From Nannochloropsis salina CCMP1776 (taxonomy: Eukaryota; Sar; Eustigmatophyceae; Eustigmatales; Monodopsidaceae): 64,000 nucleotides of DNA. The translations under genes and the position numbers were made by a program. Below the pieces are notes generated by a model. That model did not search any database. It had not been told where the DNA came from and saw only the letters and a program-made list of their open reading frames with translations. Location of the stretch: positions 62,799 through 126,798 of the forward strand of contig SDOX01000071.1 in NCBI GenBank assembly GCA_004565275.1, in the 5' to 3' direction. Positions 54,276 to 64,000 of this stretch are shown here, one piece after another (the first letter of the stretch is position 1; the number at the start of each line of letters is the position of its first letter).

Positions 54276-54655
54276 TGATGCGAATAAACAAACTAATACC
54301 ACAGGTAACCCAATACCTAATTAGTTCTTCAGTACAATTACTATTCTCCCTGAGAATGTATACCAATCGATTCACCCAAGAATCGTGTACTAAGATAACC
54401 AAAGACAACCAAAGACAACCAAAGACAACCAAAGACACTGGTCGACGCCAGTCCTGTTGTCGTATAACAATATAACATACAAATGATTAGGTGGACGTAA
54501 ATCATGACATGATACAATAGCGATCAGCACATCGCAATACAGACTGTTGGATCCATAAAGGATATAGGTGCAACACTGTAAGATGGCTCGCTTAACCTCC
54601 TATCGCTGACCTCATGCTCCCTTAGCATCATCATGTCATCCTTATATTCGCGTCA
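54276..54655 (-). repeat. 3' LTR of the inverted Copia element
   Basis: Plus-strand ends TGATGCGAA and TTCGCGTCA. It contains a local expansion, four tandem copies of a 10-base AACCAAAGAC unit at about 54397-54436, where the other LTRs have one or two. Confidence 0.92.
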
Positions 54656-54787
54656 CCCCCACTCGTACTCCTAATCATTTAAATATGGTCCATTGCAATA
54701 AACCTTGTAACTCACACTTAGATAATAACCATATCTCGCATCTCTAACATATCTACAGCTGATCCCACAGCTGCCTCCAGATCCCAA

Positions 54788-57339
54788 TTAAGAGTCATAA
54801 CACATCACTCGATCGCGTAACATGGCTAATCGAATACTTAATAAGGGTTTAGTAAGAATATCCGCAAGTTGATGCTGAGTAAAAAAGTAAACCAGTTCCA
54901 CTTCCTTACTCTCAACTTTTTCACGCACAAAATGATATCGAACATCGATATGCTTAGTCCTCTTTTGAATAATCTGGTTATTGCTCATTGCAATACAAGC
55001 TTGATTATCCTCCATATTCACGGTAGGTTCATCTTGCTTTAATCCAAGGTCCATAAGTAGTTGACGAATATAGACTGCACTTGGTGTCGCTGAACAAGCA
55101 GATATCAACTCCGATTCAGCCGACGATAGAGCCACCACATCTTGTTGCTTGGCTTTCCAATCAATCGTGTTGACATCATCTCCATGACTCAACGTAAAAG
55201 TATAACCAGACGTCGAACGTCTATAATCCTTATCACCAGCATAATCTGTGTCCGCTATCCTATTGGGGTAAATGATCCCGTAGTATTACCGGTATATTTG
55301 AGTCCAATTTTACGAGTACCCTTCAGGTACCTTAATACACGTTTTGCAGCAATGCAATGTTCTGTACTAGCTTCTTGCAAGTGTTTTCCCAATGATTGCA
55401 CTGCAAATGCAATGTCCGGACGTGTAACCAGTGCTGCATACAATAAGATACCCACAAGCTTCATGTATTCACTATCTGGCTTGATATCTTCCCTATTCAT
55501 CTTCGTTAAAATTCCCTCCATGGGTGTTAGGACCGGTTTACAATCAGCCATTCTAAATTTCGCAAGCATCATATCGATATAGGCTGTCTGAGAGACTTCC
55601 ATAATTCTCTTCTCTCTATTCCGTTTGATTGCCATGCCAAGTATCCAATCAAGTTCTTTCAAATCTTTCATGCTAAATTCCTTTGAAATAGCTAGCTTGA
55701 AATCATCTACCATTTCCCTGGAGTTACTAGTGATAATTAAGTCGTCCACATATAAGACTATAACTAATATTTCACCACTAGATCCAAAATTCACGTACAA
55801 GCATGGATCCGCAGAAGAAGAATGGAAACCGTACCCTCGGAACCATCCATCAATCTTCTTATGCCAGCTACGTCCAGATTGCTTCAGGCCATATAATGAC
55901 TTATGCAATAGACAAACTAGCTCTTCCCCATTTGGTCCATACTGCTCGTATCCAGGTGGTTGTTTGATGTATATCCTCTCTTCAAGGTCTGATTGAAGAT
56001 AAGCTGAGTCTACATCCATGTTATCCAGTTCAAGATCCAATATGCATGCAATTGCCAATATCAAACGAATAGTTGTCATCGATGCAACCGGTGCATAAGT
56101 GTTGACATAACCATATCCATACTCTTGACTGTAGCCCTTTGCAATGAATCTTGCCTTTCTCCTTACGATGATGCCATTCTGATCTCGCTTATCAGTTTCA
56201 ACCCAGCCACTTGAGATACAACGTTCTCCCTTTGGTAATGGAGTTAACTCCCAGGTACCGTTTTTCATGTGGGCTTGGTACTCTGCATCCCTGGCTTTCC
56301 TCCTTTCAGCTAGCACGTTAGCTTGATCCTCTTCGTGGTGACAGCTCGCACTCATTATCTCTGATGCTGCAGAGAAAGCGAGATCACCTCCCATAATTGC
56401 AAACCCATCATCTATTCGATGATGCTTACGAGCCTTTGTCTTGCTCCGTCTGCGTCCCATATTATTCATATTCTAAATAATATTATCCGTGTCTTTCCAT
56501 CCTGTCGCCCCCACTTGCGACGGATCCTCCCTGACATGATCGATACTACGATCATCAGGTTGATCATCTTGATGAATATCATTTTCTATACTATTACCAT
56601 CCTCACTTGCATCAGCATGTGGTACTTCATCCTGCTGATGAGCCCCCACTGTCTTCATAAGATCTATGTTATCTTCTTCTGCATCGTTGTGTAGTTCAAC
56701 TCTAATAACTGGTTGTTTTTGCTTTGCTGCTGGAAACGTTGCCTCATCAAATGTCACATGACCAGATTTGATGTATTTTGCAATAGAAGGTATATAAACT
56801 CGATAACATTTAGAGTTGTTCCCTATGTCATCGTAGCCAATCATGATTCCTTCCAAAGCACTATCATCAAATTTTCCTCTCGCAGAAGACGTATCATGGA
56901 CGAATGATTTGCATCCAAAAACTCTGAGATACTTCATATTCGCGTGTTTTCCAAACATCTTGTAGTAGACAGTTTCCCCTTGGCCCAATGCAGAAGTCCT
57001 AGTACGGTTTAAAATATAGGTTGCAGTGTTGAGGGCTTCAGCCCAGAAACGTTTTCCCAATCCAGCCTGTATACAAAGGCTTCGAGCCATGTTTGATAAT
57101 ACATGCCATGATTTCTCAGCAACACCGTTATCCTGCGGTCCATATGGCATGCTAAAGTCTTGTCTAATACCATGATTTTTGCAGAAGTTCTTGAAATTTA
57201 TGCCGGTATATTCACCACCATTATCAGATCTCAATCCAATCAAAGTCTTCATTTTACAATAACGTTGTAATACATTCATATCTTGAATATATCGTTTCAA
57301 GCAATCTAAGGATTCCGACTTGTGTTTCATTGGATACAC
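54788..57339 (-). pseudogene. Copia integrase-reverse transcriptase-RNase H
   Basis: Integrase 57339-56473 (SDNGGEYTGINF, YGPQDNGVAEKSWHV), then TAG 56473-56475. Reverse transcriptase is 56469-55255 (HTYAPVASMTTIRLILAIA, LVCLLHKSLYGLKQSGRSWH, VIVLYVDDLIITSNSREM, KELDWILGMAIKRNREK). A frameshift near 55250 leads to RNase H 55192-54788 (DVVALSSAESELISACSA, DNQACIAMSNNQ). All catalytic blocks are recognisable, but the polyprotein is interrupted three times. Confidence 0.92.
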
Positions 57340-57405
57340 TACCCTCCATCAGGTATAATCATCCGTGAATCCTATCGCATATCTTGCACCTCCAAGTGAT
57401 TCTAC

Positions 57406-59012
57406 CTATACTGGTCCAAGTACATCTGTATGAACTAATTCGAGAGGCTCCTTCGCCCTTTCCCTAGACTTGGCACTGAAACTCATTTTAGTTTGTTTGA
57501 CTCGTTCAGACGTCCCACAAATACCAGGTTTCTTTATCCCCTTTGGTACTCCGGTACCGTCGATTTCACCCATTTGTCTCAGGTACTCATAATTCATGTG
57601 CCCGAATCTTTGGTGCCATAATTCAGGTGAGCTAACTATATTAGCTTCCTCACGTGCTTTGCCATAGTAGTCTAACAGGTACATGTTATCTACTTTCCTT
57701 ACGGTAAACATGTGTCACCCTTTTGAATTATACCCTTTCCTTCACGGATAATAGTTCTTCCACCAGCCTTATCTATTTTTGCTATGGATAATAGATCTCG
57801 ACTTAGCTTTGGTACGACAATTGCATCCTTAAACATGATAGCTTTGATAGTCCCATCGCAATATTTCACCTCCATGATCCAATCTCCAATGTAGTGTACT
57901 TCTAGCTTATCACCATTTGCTACGTACACGTGACTACTATGTTGCCTGACATTAACCAATCTTTCGGTATCCCTTTTCATGTGGGATGTTGCCCCGCTGT
58001 CTACCATAACAGAAGTTATTTGTCTGTGTTTAAGGTCTCCAGATTCATCCTTGGTGGCCAGCAAGCATGTATAGGAGTGCTCCTTTTTATTCTTGGGGCA
58101 TTCATTTCCCCAGTGGTCTGCACTTCCACAGTATCGGCAACCATTGCCACCGTGCAATCCTTTGCCACGTCCACGTCCACTTCGGCCTCCACGGCCTCCC
58201 TTTCCCCGTCCGAATTTATTGCGCCCGCCTTTGCCAGGGCCATTGTAGGGGTTGCCAGGTACACGCTCATACCGGCCCAATTTGTTTCCGTTGTCTTGAG
58301 GTGCCGCTCAGCCTCCACCATGTTTCTTTACGAGGCATTCGATTTCCTTATGCCCGTATTTCCTGCACCAATTACAACATCCATTGAAACTAACTGCTAA
58401 GCATTGGTCATCCTTGACCTTATTAGCAATGTTTCGTCACAAAATGATTGGTCATTTTTGACTTCAAATTAGCATACGTCATCGTCTCTTGTGTTTCTAA
58501 ACTCACTTTAACAATTCCATATACCGATGGAATTTTGTTAATCAGGTGTGTGAGAAGCATGGATTCATTAATATCCATGTCGAAACGACTCTTCATTTTT
58601 CTTGCCAGCTCCTCAGCTGCTTCGAAAGTTTCCCCCGGGTCACCATTCTCATTGAAATTGAGGTGACTGAACTCAGACATAAATAATGCCTTTTGCGTCT
58701 CTCCCCTCAATTCGTACTTGTCCCTGAGTGCTCGGAGTGCACCTGCCCCATTCTTACCTGACGAAAATTTTCGATCAAACTAGCGGCTGCTCCCTTCAAG
58801 TACTTCTTGAGAGTGAAGTAGCTCTTCGCATTCTTCTCATCATAAGATTTTACCTCGTCCCCAGAAATCGGTGACTTGGTTAATCCAACAATGATATCTG
58901 CACTCTCTGGGTCCTTGGCACCAATGAAGCTTTCAATCTTGCTCTTCCAGGTGTCCCAATCCTCCAATCTTCCACTGAAGATTGCCATTCTGTAGTCATT
59001 CATATCACCCAT
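57406..59012 (-). pseudogene. Copia gag-protease, frameshifted
   Basis: Gag starts MGDMNDYRMAIFSGRLEDW, shifts frame near 58710 and again near 58430-58280. The nucleocapsid box is intact, CRYCGSADHWGNEC (CX2CX4HX4C). The Gly/Arg-rich segment GRGKGGRGGRSGRGRGKG and protease VDSGATSHM follow, then the pre-integrase domain ELWHQRFGHMNYEYL and a putative zinc-finger half. Confidence 0.92.
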
Positions 59013-59030
59013 GACTTTGAGTCATCTAAG

Positions 59031-59382
59031 TCAGACGCTCCCTTCGCGGTACCTTCTGAAGCTCCCTTCGCGGCGCCTTCTGACGCTCCCTTCGCAGTAT
59101 CTTCTGACGCTCCCTTCGCGGCGACTTTTGAAGCTCCCTTCGCGGCGCCTTCTGAAGCTCCCTTCGCGACGCCTTCAGACGCTCCCTTCGCGGTACCTTC
59201 TGACGCTCCCTTCGCGGCGCCTTCAGACGCTCCCTTCGCCGCGCCTTCAGACGCTCCCTTCGCGGTACCTTCTGACGCTCCCTTCGCGGCACCTTCAGAC
59301 GGTCCCTTCGCGGCGCCTTCTGAAGCTCCCTTCGCGGCGCCTTCTGACGCTCCGTTAGGTACGCAGAAGGAGGCTTAGAGAT
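59031..59382 (+). pseudogene. Truncated copy of the secreted-repeat gene 3' end
   Basis: Fourteen to fifteen units of the 24-base DAPFAAPS repeat, in frame from TCA 59031 to TAG 59380-59382 (…QKEA), with more diverged units than the parent (AVPSEAPF, ATPSDAPF, AATFEAPF). No signal peptide or N-terminal domain is present. The left edge is fused to the start of Copia gag on the opposite strand. Confidence 0.88.
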
Positions 59383-59522
59383 TATAACGAAGTTATGTTT
59401 GAGGGAAATTAAGTGGAGGGAGAAGAAGGGCGGAAGCAGAGCGATAAAGATGTAGGCAAGGCATAACGGAAGGAGAAATGATAAAATTACATAGATGCTA
59501 TTACTTCGACGAAGGGGACAGA
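59383..59522 (+). repeat. Duplicated 3' flank of the secreted-repeat gene
   Basis: Matches 40320-40461 (TGGAGGGAGAAGAA, GGAAGCAGAGCGA, AACGGAAGGAGAAATGATA, TTACTTCGACGAAGGG) and stops where the first copy enters Copia sequence. Confidence 0.88.
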
Positions 59523-60120
59523 AGCAAATGTGGACACAAAGACAAGAAGTCGGTTATACGTTATTCATGACAATTTAGAGACCGAATGCAATTTAGGGGT
59601 AAGGAGGTGAGAAGGAAGCCTATATAAATGCCTTTTGCACAATGCTGTGATCCTCTGAATGTACGAGGTGAGGCTTAATACCCTTCGGGTCCTGTTCTTT
59701 ATTCACACTTTTCTTTCACGGGAGGGAGCTCGAAAATGTCCGTATTAAATTATACTATTGTATTAAATTTTTTCACTCGCTGCGTAGTGGTACGGTGTAC
59801 AGACCTGATACTTATTCGTTATTATACATGCTTGGAGGCGGTCTTGCCTCGTCCTTACTGGTCTTCACCCCGTCTTTTGCTTGCAATTCTTACATGTCAT
59901 TCCATTCTACTAGAATTCCACATCGAGCGTTTCCCTTAACCTTTCTACTATTATGTTGACACGTTGTTTATGGTTTTTTCAATTTCTGCTTCCCTCGCAC
60001 ATTTTCTCGACAAAAAGAAGGCATTTACTTTCGACACGCAAAAGTTTTAAATTTCTGTCGAGACCTAGCTCAATTGGAACATGGTTATTAATGACAAGGG
60101 TTGATGGATGCAAATAAATA
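59523..60120. other. Intergenic, nothing recognised
   Basis: AT-rich spacer, no gene or repeat recognised. Confidence 0.4.
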
Positions 60121-60124
60121 AATC

Positions 60125-60370
60125 AAATCATCAGGAAGAAGGCTGGGGAACATGATCGAATGGATGATGGATTAGCAACGATGGGAGGTGATTTAGCCTT
60201 CACTGCAGCATCAGAAATAGTGAATGCGAATTGTAATCACGAAGAGCATCAAGCTTGTATGCAAGCTGAAAGGAAGAAAGCCAAGAATGCAGAGTACCAG
60301 GCCTACATGAAAACTGGTACCTGGGAACTAACTCCATTACCAAAGGGAGAAGGATGTACTACGAGCGGCA
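60125..60370 (+). pseudogene. Orphan Copia pol fragment
   Basis: Encodes MDDGLATMGGDLAFTAASEI and AEYQAYMKTGTWELTPLPKG, the linker and start of reverse transcriptase, with no flanking element sequence. It breaks off after GEGCTTSGR into unrelated DNA. Confidence 0.9.
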
Positions 60371-61409
60371 GGGGCGCAACTAAGAACGTCCTGAGTGAAC
60401 GGAGCAGAGGCGGGGATAGTGTGCCCTCTACACAGAAAAGGGGCAAAAAATGGAAGGAGTGGATTGAGGGGGCGATACACGAAGTACTAGACGGATGAGA
60501 ATTGAGATTATCACGAAGGCTGACGATAAGAAGAGAGTACGGAGGCTCCCTTCCTCCTCCCTCCTTTTCTCCGCCCTTCAAGCCCTCGCATCTACTACTT
60601 CTCGTGAACATTTGTCATTAAAGCAAGAAATTCATGAAATTTTAATCACGTCTAGATCTAAGACCATGGAGGTACCATGAACTCGGCTTAATGTTTTGTG
60701 TCTAGAATTCCTATTTTCAGCAAGTGAATTTAATATAATTGTATGTCAAAAAGGAAGGAGCACTCTTGAGACTTGAGACCCTTATGCAAATTACTTTGCC
60801 TTTTCAAACTTCAAAATGACTTAGAAAATTGTCAATAGAATCTATAACCATTCAATGCCCCGAGTTTAGGCTATCTCGGTTGTTTCAACGACCTAGATTT
60901 GTGCTCTCTAGAATGTAGCTCGGATCTTTTGACTTGCGGCGAATCTCGGGTTGAAGGCAAAATTCCAGTCCTCCATGTGCTTATGCTTGCAACGAAAGAA
61001 ACTCTCCAAGGTCGCTTGATCTCGTCAAATTGTAGATGATCAGAGTAGCAAATGATCTAAATTCATGCAGAATCATGAAGTGTCGTAGCAACAGCGAATC
61101 TCGAAGACATCTTACAGGTCAAAAGAAACGGTTGCTAAACATTTAAAATCGATGTCATCGAACCTTCACCTCAGTCGTCTCCTTAATGAAGGGGATACAT
61201 ATTCGAATTTAATCAATCTCTGGTATGCTATCTTGATGCCCTACAGAATGAAGATGTATCGAGCCAACTGAAATCGCTTCCAGGTGTGGCTATATGCCTC
61301 GAAACATTAAACCGACCAAACGTATACTCAAACATATCCCACCACTCATCAGACTTCAATAAAGGGCAAGTGACGCGTAGAACACACATCCAATAGCTGA
61401 TTAATCATC
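60371..61409. other. Intergenic with repeat fragment G
   Basis: Nothing gene-like is recognised. About 60850-60960 is an inverted, diverged piece of the interspersed hairpin family (minus strand CCCGAGATTCGCCGCAAG and, further on, GGGGCATTGAATGGTTATAG). The right end is the probable promoter of the O-fucosyltransferase-like gene. Confidence 0.5.
60845..60962 (-). repeat. Interspersed hairpin repeat family, copy G (inverted, diverged)
   Basis: Shares the CGAGATTCGCCG hairpin half, the TTCTAG block and GGGGCATTGAAT with the other copies, in the same order. Confidence 0.6.
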
Positions 61410-63080
61410 ATGGGGCCTCCAGCCGTGTCCTCTGCTCTCCGCTGTCATTTCCTTCATGTGATGATTATCTTGCTTTCTCTCATCCAATCCTTGATGCTTT
61501 TGCCCGTCCTGTTGTCGACGACCAGACCTTTGAAAGAGCGATCCCGGTACCAAGGGCCAGGAGCTGTTCCAGCCGTGCACCATGATCCCAGGCACGAAGG
61601 AAATACCACAAGGCCGCGCGCAGAGGAGCATCCGACTGTTGGTCTGATTCACAAGAATTTGTTAGGGTTAGGGAAACCCAAACAGAATTCTTCTCGAGCA
61701 GCACCATTACCTTCTCCGCGCGTCCTCTATGCAATGGCTCCCTATGGCCCTTCGAACCAAATCTTTGGTCTGCAAGAAGTTAGTTCAATGGCCGGTCTGC
61801 TCAATCGCACCTTGATTTTTCCGATAATACGGTGAGAATGAATAAATCGATCTTATGGGCCTACGATTTGCATAATATTCTCACGCACTACTAATTTGTA
61901 GCACATTCATCTACGCAGGAATCACTACAAGTCTTCTAAAGATGAAATGGCCACATTCAACTTTGATGAGCTCTTTGATGTCGATAGATTGGCTGCTGAG
62001 ATATCTGTGGTAACATTGCAAGAGGCGCGAGAGCGCGGATTCCAAGGCAATGTGACCATCGTCCATATTCTGACTCAAGATGAAGGAGCTCCTTCCTATG
62101 TAAAAATCTACGAAAAGCCTGTAGGTATCAGCTTTCCTTCCGCTAATCGCCTGATTACGCTACCCGGTGCCAAGATGGAGTGCCACGAGCTACTGGAATC
62201 CTTGAAAAATTCGCACCAGGACACGACCGCGGTGGGGATCTTAAGCTACCACTCATTCTCAATTATGACCGCAAGACACGGTCTGGAACGACATATCGAG
62301 GAATGGGCCTCAAAGGCCAGCGGGCCCGATGCGAGCCCGTGCGAAGCACAATTCAGAAGAACTGTGCGCGCCTGGAGGATAGCTCCTCATCTACGCCGCA
62401 TTGCCGACGGTTGGATATCAACTCATATCGGAAAGGAAGAGGAGTAAGGCCGAGTGCTACGTCGATTTCGTTCATCTAGGTATACGCCTGAACTCATGAT
62501 TGCTATCCTTTTATCCATACCCTGTTCAGATATCTTGCTGTCCATATCCGGCCCTACCCTGATACATGCTTGGACCTTTGGGCATCCACCACTCCTGGTG
62601 AGACACTCAATCGCACAGCAGAGGCGTTAAGATGTCATTCAAAGTATCTCGATGACCACATTGCCCACGTTGTGCCGCAGATGCTTCAGACGTACAACTT
62701 GACGAAAGTATTCCTCATGTCCCACCCAACGATTCGAGACAACGCAAAAGTAAGTCAGGTCGCCGGCTGATTCCATCGTTTTGTGTTTCCTTGAGTCTTA
62801 CCCTACAAGCTTTTTTTGTGCATTCTTTTTCCGCACGCAGGCAATCTTAACGAAGGCAGGACTCGTTGCGGGACAAGTTCATGATCTCCTCCCAGACTAT
62901 ATTTCCACGCAACTGAATGCCACATGCAATATGAGACTGTTGTTGGTAGAGCGCTACATTGCAGAGCAAGCAAAGGCGTTCTTGGGAACATCAAGATCGT
63001 CGATCTCACTTGGAGTGGCCGTTTCCCGACTCGCAGATGATCCCGTGTCGCCCTCCAAGATGCTAGAGTCGTTCTTGTGA
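61410..63080 (+). CDS. GDP-fucose protein O-fucosyltransferase-like protein, four exons
   Basis: Exons 61410-61831, 61919-62443, 62530-62749 and 62841-63080, with GT-AG introns of 87, 86 and 91 bp, give 468 residues with frame kept at every join. A signal anchor lies at residues ~14-35 (HVMIILLSLIQSLMLLPVLL), so the protein is type II in Golgi or ER. O-FucT (PF10250-type) features: VLYAMAPYGPSNQIFGLQEV with LLNRTLIFPIIRNHY (GDP-sugar fold start), then EYLAVHIRPYPDTCLDLW with the HxR motif made across an exon join, and a late motif RYIAEQAKAFLGTSRSSISL. These enzymes move fucose from GDP-fucose to Ser/Thr of folded secreted domains or to glycans. It is the last complete gene before the telomere and looks intact. 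Exon 1 contains two telomere-like hexamers in coding sequence. Confidence 0.88.
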
Positions 63081-63499
63081 TCTATGTTATAAAACGATCA
63101 AGCGAAATCTTTGCATGTCCTTGATTGATATACTTGCGAGCGAAGGGAGCTGTCGCATATATAGGCTCTAGTATACTACCACTATATATCATCAGATGTT
63201 GAGAATAGGGAAAGGGAGGAAGAAATGAAAGGGAGAGCGACGAGTTAGCAACAAAGTCCTTGCACCATACATCCTCCTTCAGACGGAGGATAAGAAGAAG
63301 GAAGCGAGGGGGGGAAGGAGGGTGGAAAGATAGGAAGAAGCGAGGGGGACAAGGATCATGATGGTCGTTAGAATTTAAAAAGCCCTAACTTGGACCCTTT
63401 CATCGGCTTGGCTTAGATGAACAAGAGCAATGGAATGATAGTATACTTGAAGTTGTGCATGGGTCTAATAATCTTGGTGGATGGCATCCACGATTTACG
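63081..63499. other. 3' flank of the O-fucosyltransferase-like gene
   Basis: Includes a purine-rich stretch at about 63280-63355 (GGAAGCGAGGGGGGGAAGGA). No gene recognised. Confidence 0.4.
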
Positions 63500-63796
63500 A
63501 CATGGTGTACAAGGCGCTCGAACTTTCCGGTGACGAAAAGGTCGCTTTCATGGATGGCGAGCAGCCACATGTTGACTATCGCATGACGAGAAACTCAACC
63601 GTCTATCTTAACAACGAAGTAAAGGAAATGGACTTTAAATACTGTCAGAGACTCCACGCAGAACCCAACGCGTTGCTGAAGCCTATCCACATTGTAAGCT
63701 GCGCTTTCAAACGTGTTTCATTGTTGTCCGAGGTCCTAAGAACGAATATAGAAAAACAAGATGTAGGGATTCGGCCTGTCTACATTCATATATGTA
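63500..63796 (+). pseudogene. Truncated copy of the two-domain GT gene at the telomere
   Basis: Matches 33022-33317 at about 98 percent by eye, in frame with the parent (KALELSGDEKVAFMDGEQPH through RPVYIHIC). The few differences include amino-acid changes such as Tyr to Asp and Glu to Lys. It has no start or end: the left edge is unrelated DNA and the right edge is the telomere. Confidence 0.95.
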
Positions 63797-64000
63797 TGTT
63801 AGGGTTAGGGTTAGGGTTAGGGTTAGGGTTAGGGTTAGGGTTAGGGTTAGGGTTAGGGTTAGGGTTAGGGTTAGGGTTAGGGTTAGGGTTAGGGTTAGGG
63901 TTAGGGTTAGGGTTAGGGTTAGGGTTAGGGTTAGGGTTAGGGTTAGGGTTAGGGTTAGGGTTAGGGTTAGGGTTAGGGTTAGGGTTAGGGTTAGGGTTAG
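63797..64000 (+). repeat. Telomeric TTAGGG array
   Basis: TG followed by about 33 perfect TTAGGG repeats reading toward the window end; this is the G-rich strand running 5' to 3' to the chromosome terminus, so the window ends in a real right telomere. Confidence 0.98.

Larger units (their letters stand above)
54276..59030 (-). mobile_element. Inverted Copia element lacking its 5' LTR
   Basis: Lies on the minus strand: 3' LTR at 54276-54655, then RNase H, reverse transcriptase, integrase, protease and gag up to the gag start near 59012. It is the better-preserved copy in the window, with complete reverse transcriptase and an intact zinc knuckle, but gag is frameshifted and TAG replaces a sense codon between integrase and reverse transcriptase (56473-56475). 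The leader and 5' LTR are missing. Gag is joined directly to a copy of the secreted-repeat gene at 59031. Confidence 0.93.

Noticed and set aside
54397-54438. Array of AACCAAAGAC units as a CRISPR-like or separate repeat
   Set aside because: Four head-to-tail 10-base units inside an LTR, a local microsatellite expansion of one LTR block; no spacers.
63281-63360. Purine-rich tract as a subtelomeric satellite
   Set aside because: Not tandemly organised on reading; only GA-rich low-complexity sequence.
1-64000. Wholesale reassignment of TAA to a sense codon
   Set aside because: The aminotransferase fusion and others end at TAA with no conserved protein beyond, and a decayed copy has TAG at the same stop position. 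Only local read-through or nonsense mutation remains plausible.

Overview
This is the right-hand end of a eukaryotic chromosome. The last 200 bases are an uninterrupted TTAGGG array running to the window edge. Genes have few, short GT-AG introns (about 85-240 bp), and one secreted protein is rich in PT-x-PT repeats of a kind common in stramenopile wall and surface proteins. A heterokont alga, possibly a eustigmatophyte such as Nannochloropsis/Microchloropsis, fits best; this is inference from style, not from a marker gene.

Layout. 0-5 kb: a low-complexity, Ser/Pro- and Glu-rich protein gene whose frame continues through three in-frame TAA codons. 5-13 kb: a one-exon fusion of a Golgi nucleotide-sugar transporter, a methyltransferase and a glycosyltransferase, then a fusion of a NeuD/PglD-like acyltransferase with a DegT-family sugar aminotransferase; both have eroded copies of their 3' ends next to them. 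13.5-17.5 kb: a solo Copia LTR, a rearranged Copia element, and a second copy of the 3' region of the first gene. 17.5-29.9 kb: an ordinary, more GC-rich block with a 3-mercaptopyruvate-type sulfurtransferase, a divergent SMP-30/gluconolactonase, an organelle-type unknown protein, an RCC1-repeat protein and a Cu+-type P1B ATPase. 31-40.3 kb: a two-domain GT2 protein, a GT92 protein and a secreted repeat protein, with an ~840-bp segment duplicated upstream of two of them. 40.5-46 kb: a defective Copia element. 46.4-53.1 kb: a broken LARGE-like GT49 gene and a STELLO gene fused to a second glycosyltransferase domain, with one in-frame TAA. 54.3-59.4 kb: an inverted Copia element whose 5' end is joined to a copy of the secreted-repeat gene. 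61.4-63.1 kb: an intact four-exon O-fucosyltransferase-like gene. 63.5-63.8 kb: a ~297-bp copy of the GT2 gene on which the telomere sits.

Taken together, eight genes in this subtelomere concern surface glycans: making an N-acylated amino sugar, carrying a nucleotide sugar into the Golgi, methylating and transferring sugars (GT2-like, GT92, STELLO, GT49, O-fucosyltransferase) and a secreted, Thr/Pro- and Ser-rich candidate acceptor. Several are truncated, duplicated or interrupted, as expected for a fast-changing subtelomeric contingency region. Exon joins given here were found by reading splice sites and checking that frame and family motifs continue across them; they have no transcript support.
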